From Quisquiliibacterium sp. (GTDB lineage: Bacteria > Pseudomonadota > Gammaproteobacteria > Burkholderiales > Burkholderiaceae_E), in NCBI GenBank assembly GCA_030830765.1, contig JAURMJ010000222.1, positions 1 through 6,051 of the forward strand: a DNA stretch of 6,051 nt, written 5' to 3'. The notes beneath the pieces are model-generated. The model was given only the letters and a program-made list of their open reading frames with translations, searched no databases and was not told the origin of the DNA. The position numbers and the translations under genes were made by a program. This document shows, in pieces, positions 5,730 through 6,051 of the stretch; position 1 is the stretch's first letter; the number at the start of each line of letters is the position of its first letter.

Positions 5730-6051
5730 TTGATTCCACAGTCGTTCATCCAGGAGCTTTTGGCGCGTGTCGACGTTGTCGATGTGGTCGGCCAGCACGT
5801 CAAGCTGCGCAAAGCGGGCGCAAATCTGCTCGGACTTTGCCCGTTTCATTCTGAAAAGTCGCCATCGTTCACAGTCAGCCCGACCAAGCAGTTCTATCAC
5901 TGCTTTGGCTGCGGAGTGCATGGGTCCGCGATCGGCTTCTTGATGGAGCATGCCGGCCTGTCCTATGTCGAGGCAATCCGTGATCTGGCGGATTCAGTGG
6001 GGATGACGGTCCCCGATGAGGGACCCGGTGCGGCCCGTGAGGCGGCCCGCG
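5730..6051 (+). CDS. dnaG: DNA primase DnaG, N-terminal part (runs off the window)
   Basis: DnaG makes the RNA primers for leading- and lagging-strand DNA synthesis at the replication fork with helicase DnaB. The window holds about 107 of roughly 600 residues: the opening IPQSFIQELLARVDVVDVVGQHVKLRKAG and the CHC2 zinc-binding domain with Cys37, His40, Cys58 and Cys61 (CPFH and CFGC), then HGSAIGFLMEHAGLSYVEAIRDLAD. The TOPRIM catalytic and DnaB-binding domains lie beyond the edge. The start is a TTG at 5730: it directly precedes the conserved IPQSFI, and AGGAG (5717-5721) lies eight bases upstream. No in-frame ATG is close by. It follows yqeY by 83 bp; in related genomes rpoD usually comes next. 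Confidence 0.97.
   Translation, partial: MIPQSFIQELLARVDVVDVVGQHVKLRKAGANLLGLCPFHSEKSPSFTVSPTKQFYHCFGCGVHGSAIGFLMEHAGLSYVEAIRDLADSVGMTVPDEGPGAAREAAR

Noticed and set aside
1..6051. A hidden defence system, mobile element, CRISPR array or other new system
   Set aside because: All long coding regions match housekeeping or common metabolic families. There are no direct-repeat arrays, transposase or integrase genes, terminal inverted repeats or tRNA-associated junctions, and composition looks even across the window.

Overview
The window is a compact, GC-rich stretch of bacterial chromosome. It reads as a betaproteobacterium, probably Burkholderiales or a relative. The reasons are the gene order ybaK-plsY followed by tsaD, rpsU, yqeY and dnaG, the betaproteobacterial style of the S21 and YqeY proteins, and a PlsY tail of the type KESRIGDKK. 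The lineage is inferred from remembered family sequences, not from a search.

Layout. Bases 1-227 hold the 3' end of a class II aldolase/adducin-family gene. It is followed by a ketopantoate reductase-family oxidoreductase (274-1272); together they look like a small metabolic pair. A likely operon of three genes follows on the same strand: ybaK (Cys-tRNA(Pro) deacylase, 1383-1871), plsY (glycerol-3-phosphate acyltransferase, TTG start, 1891-2508) and a ROK-family sugar kinase very like E. coli fructokinase Mak (2516-3568). The kinase runs tail-to-tail into tsaD on the minus strand (3490-4515), and the two coding regions overlap by 79 bp.

A divergent intergenic region of about 300 bp (4516-4812) separates tsaD from rpsU. 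It holds a strong extended -10 promoter for rpsU and an inverted repeat touching the -35. An unusually long Shine-Dalgarno sequence lies just before rpsU. After rpsU (4813-5025) come a hairpin and a classic intrinsic terminator, then yqeY (5200-5646), a GC-rich stem-loop, and the start of dnaG (TTG start at 5730, running off the end). This is the conserved macromolecular-synthesis locus, which in many proteobacteria continues into rpoD.

How the genes relate: YbaK, TsaD and S21 serve translation quality control, tRNA modification and ribosome function; DnaG primes replication; PlsY starts phospholipid synthesis; Mak feeds sugar into central metabolism. Nearly all of the window is ordinary housekeeping sequence. 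I found no mobile element, CRISPR array, tRNA or rRNA gene, or anomalous island, and nothing that supports a new biological system. The points worth a second look are regulatory or architectural: the rpsU leader, the terminator after rpsU, the mak/tsaD overlap, a possibly leaderless tsaD, and the TTG starts.
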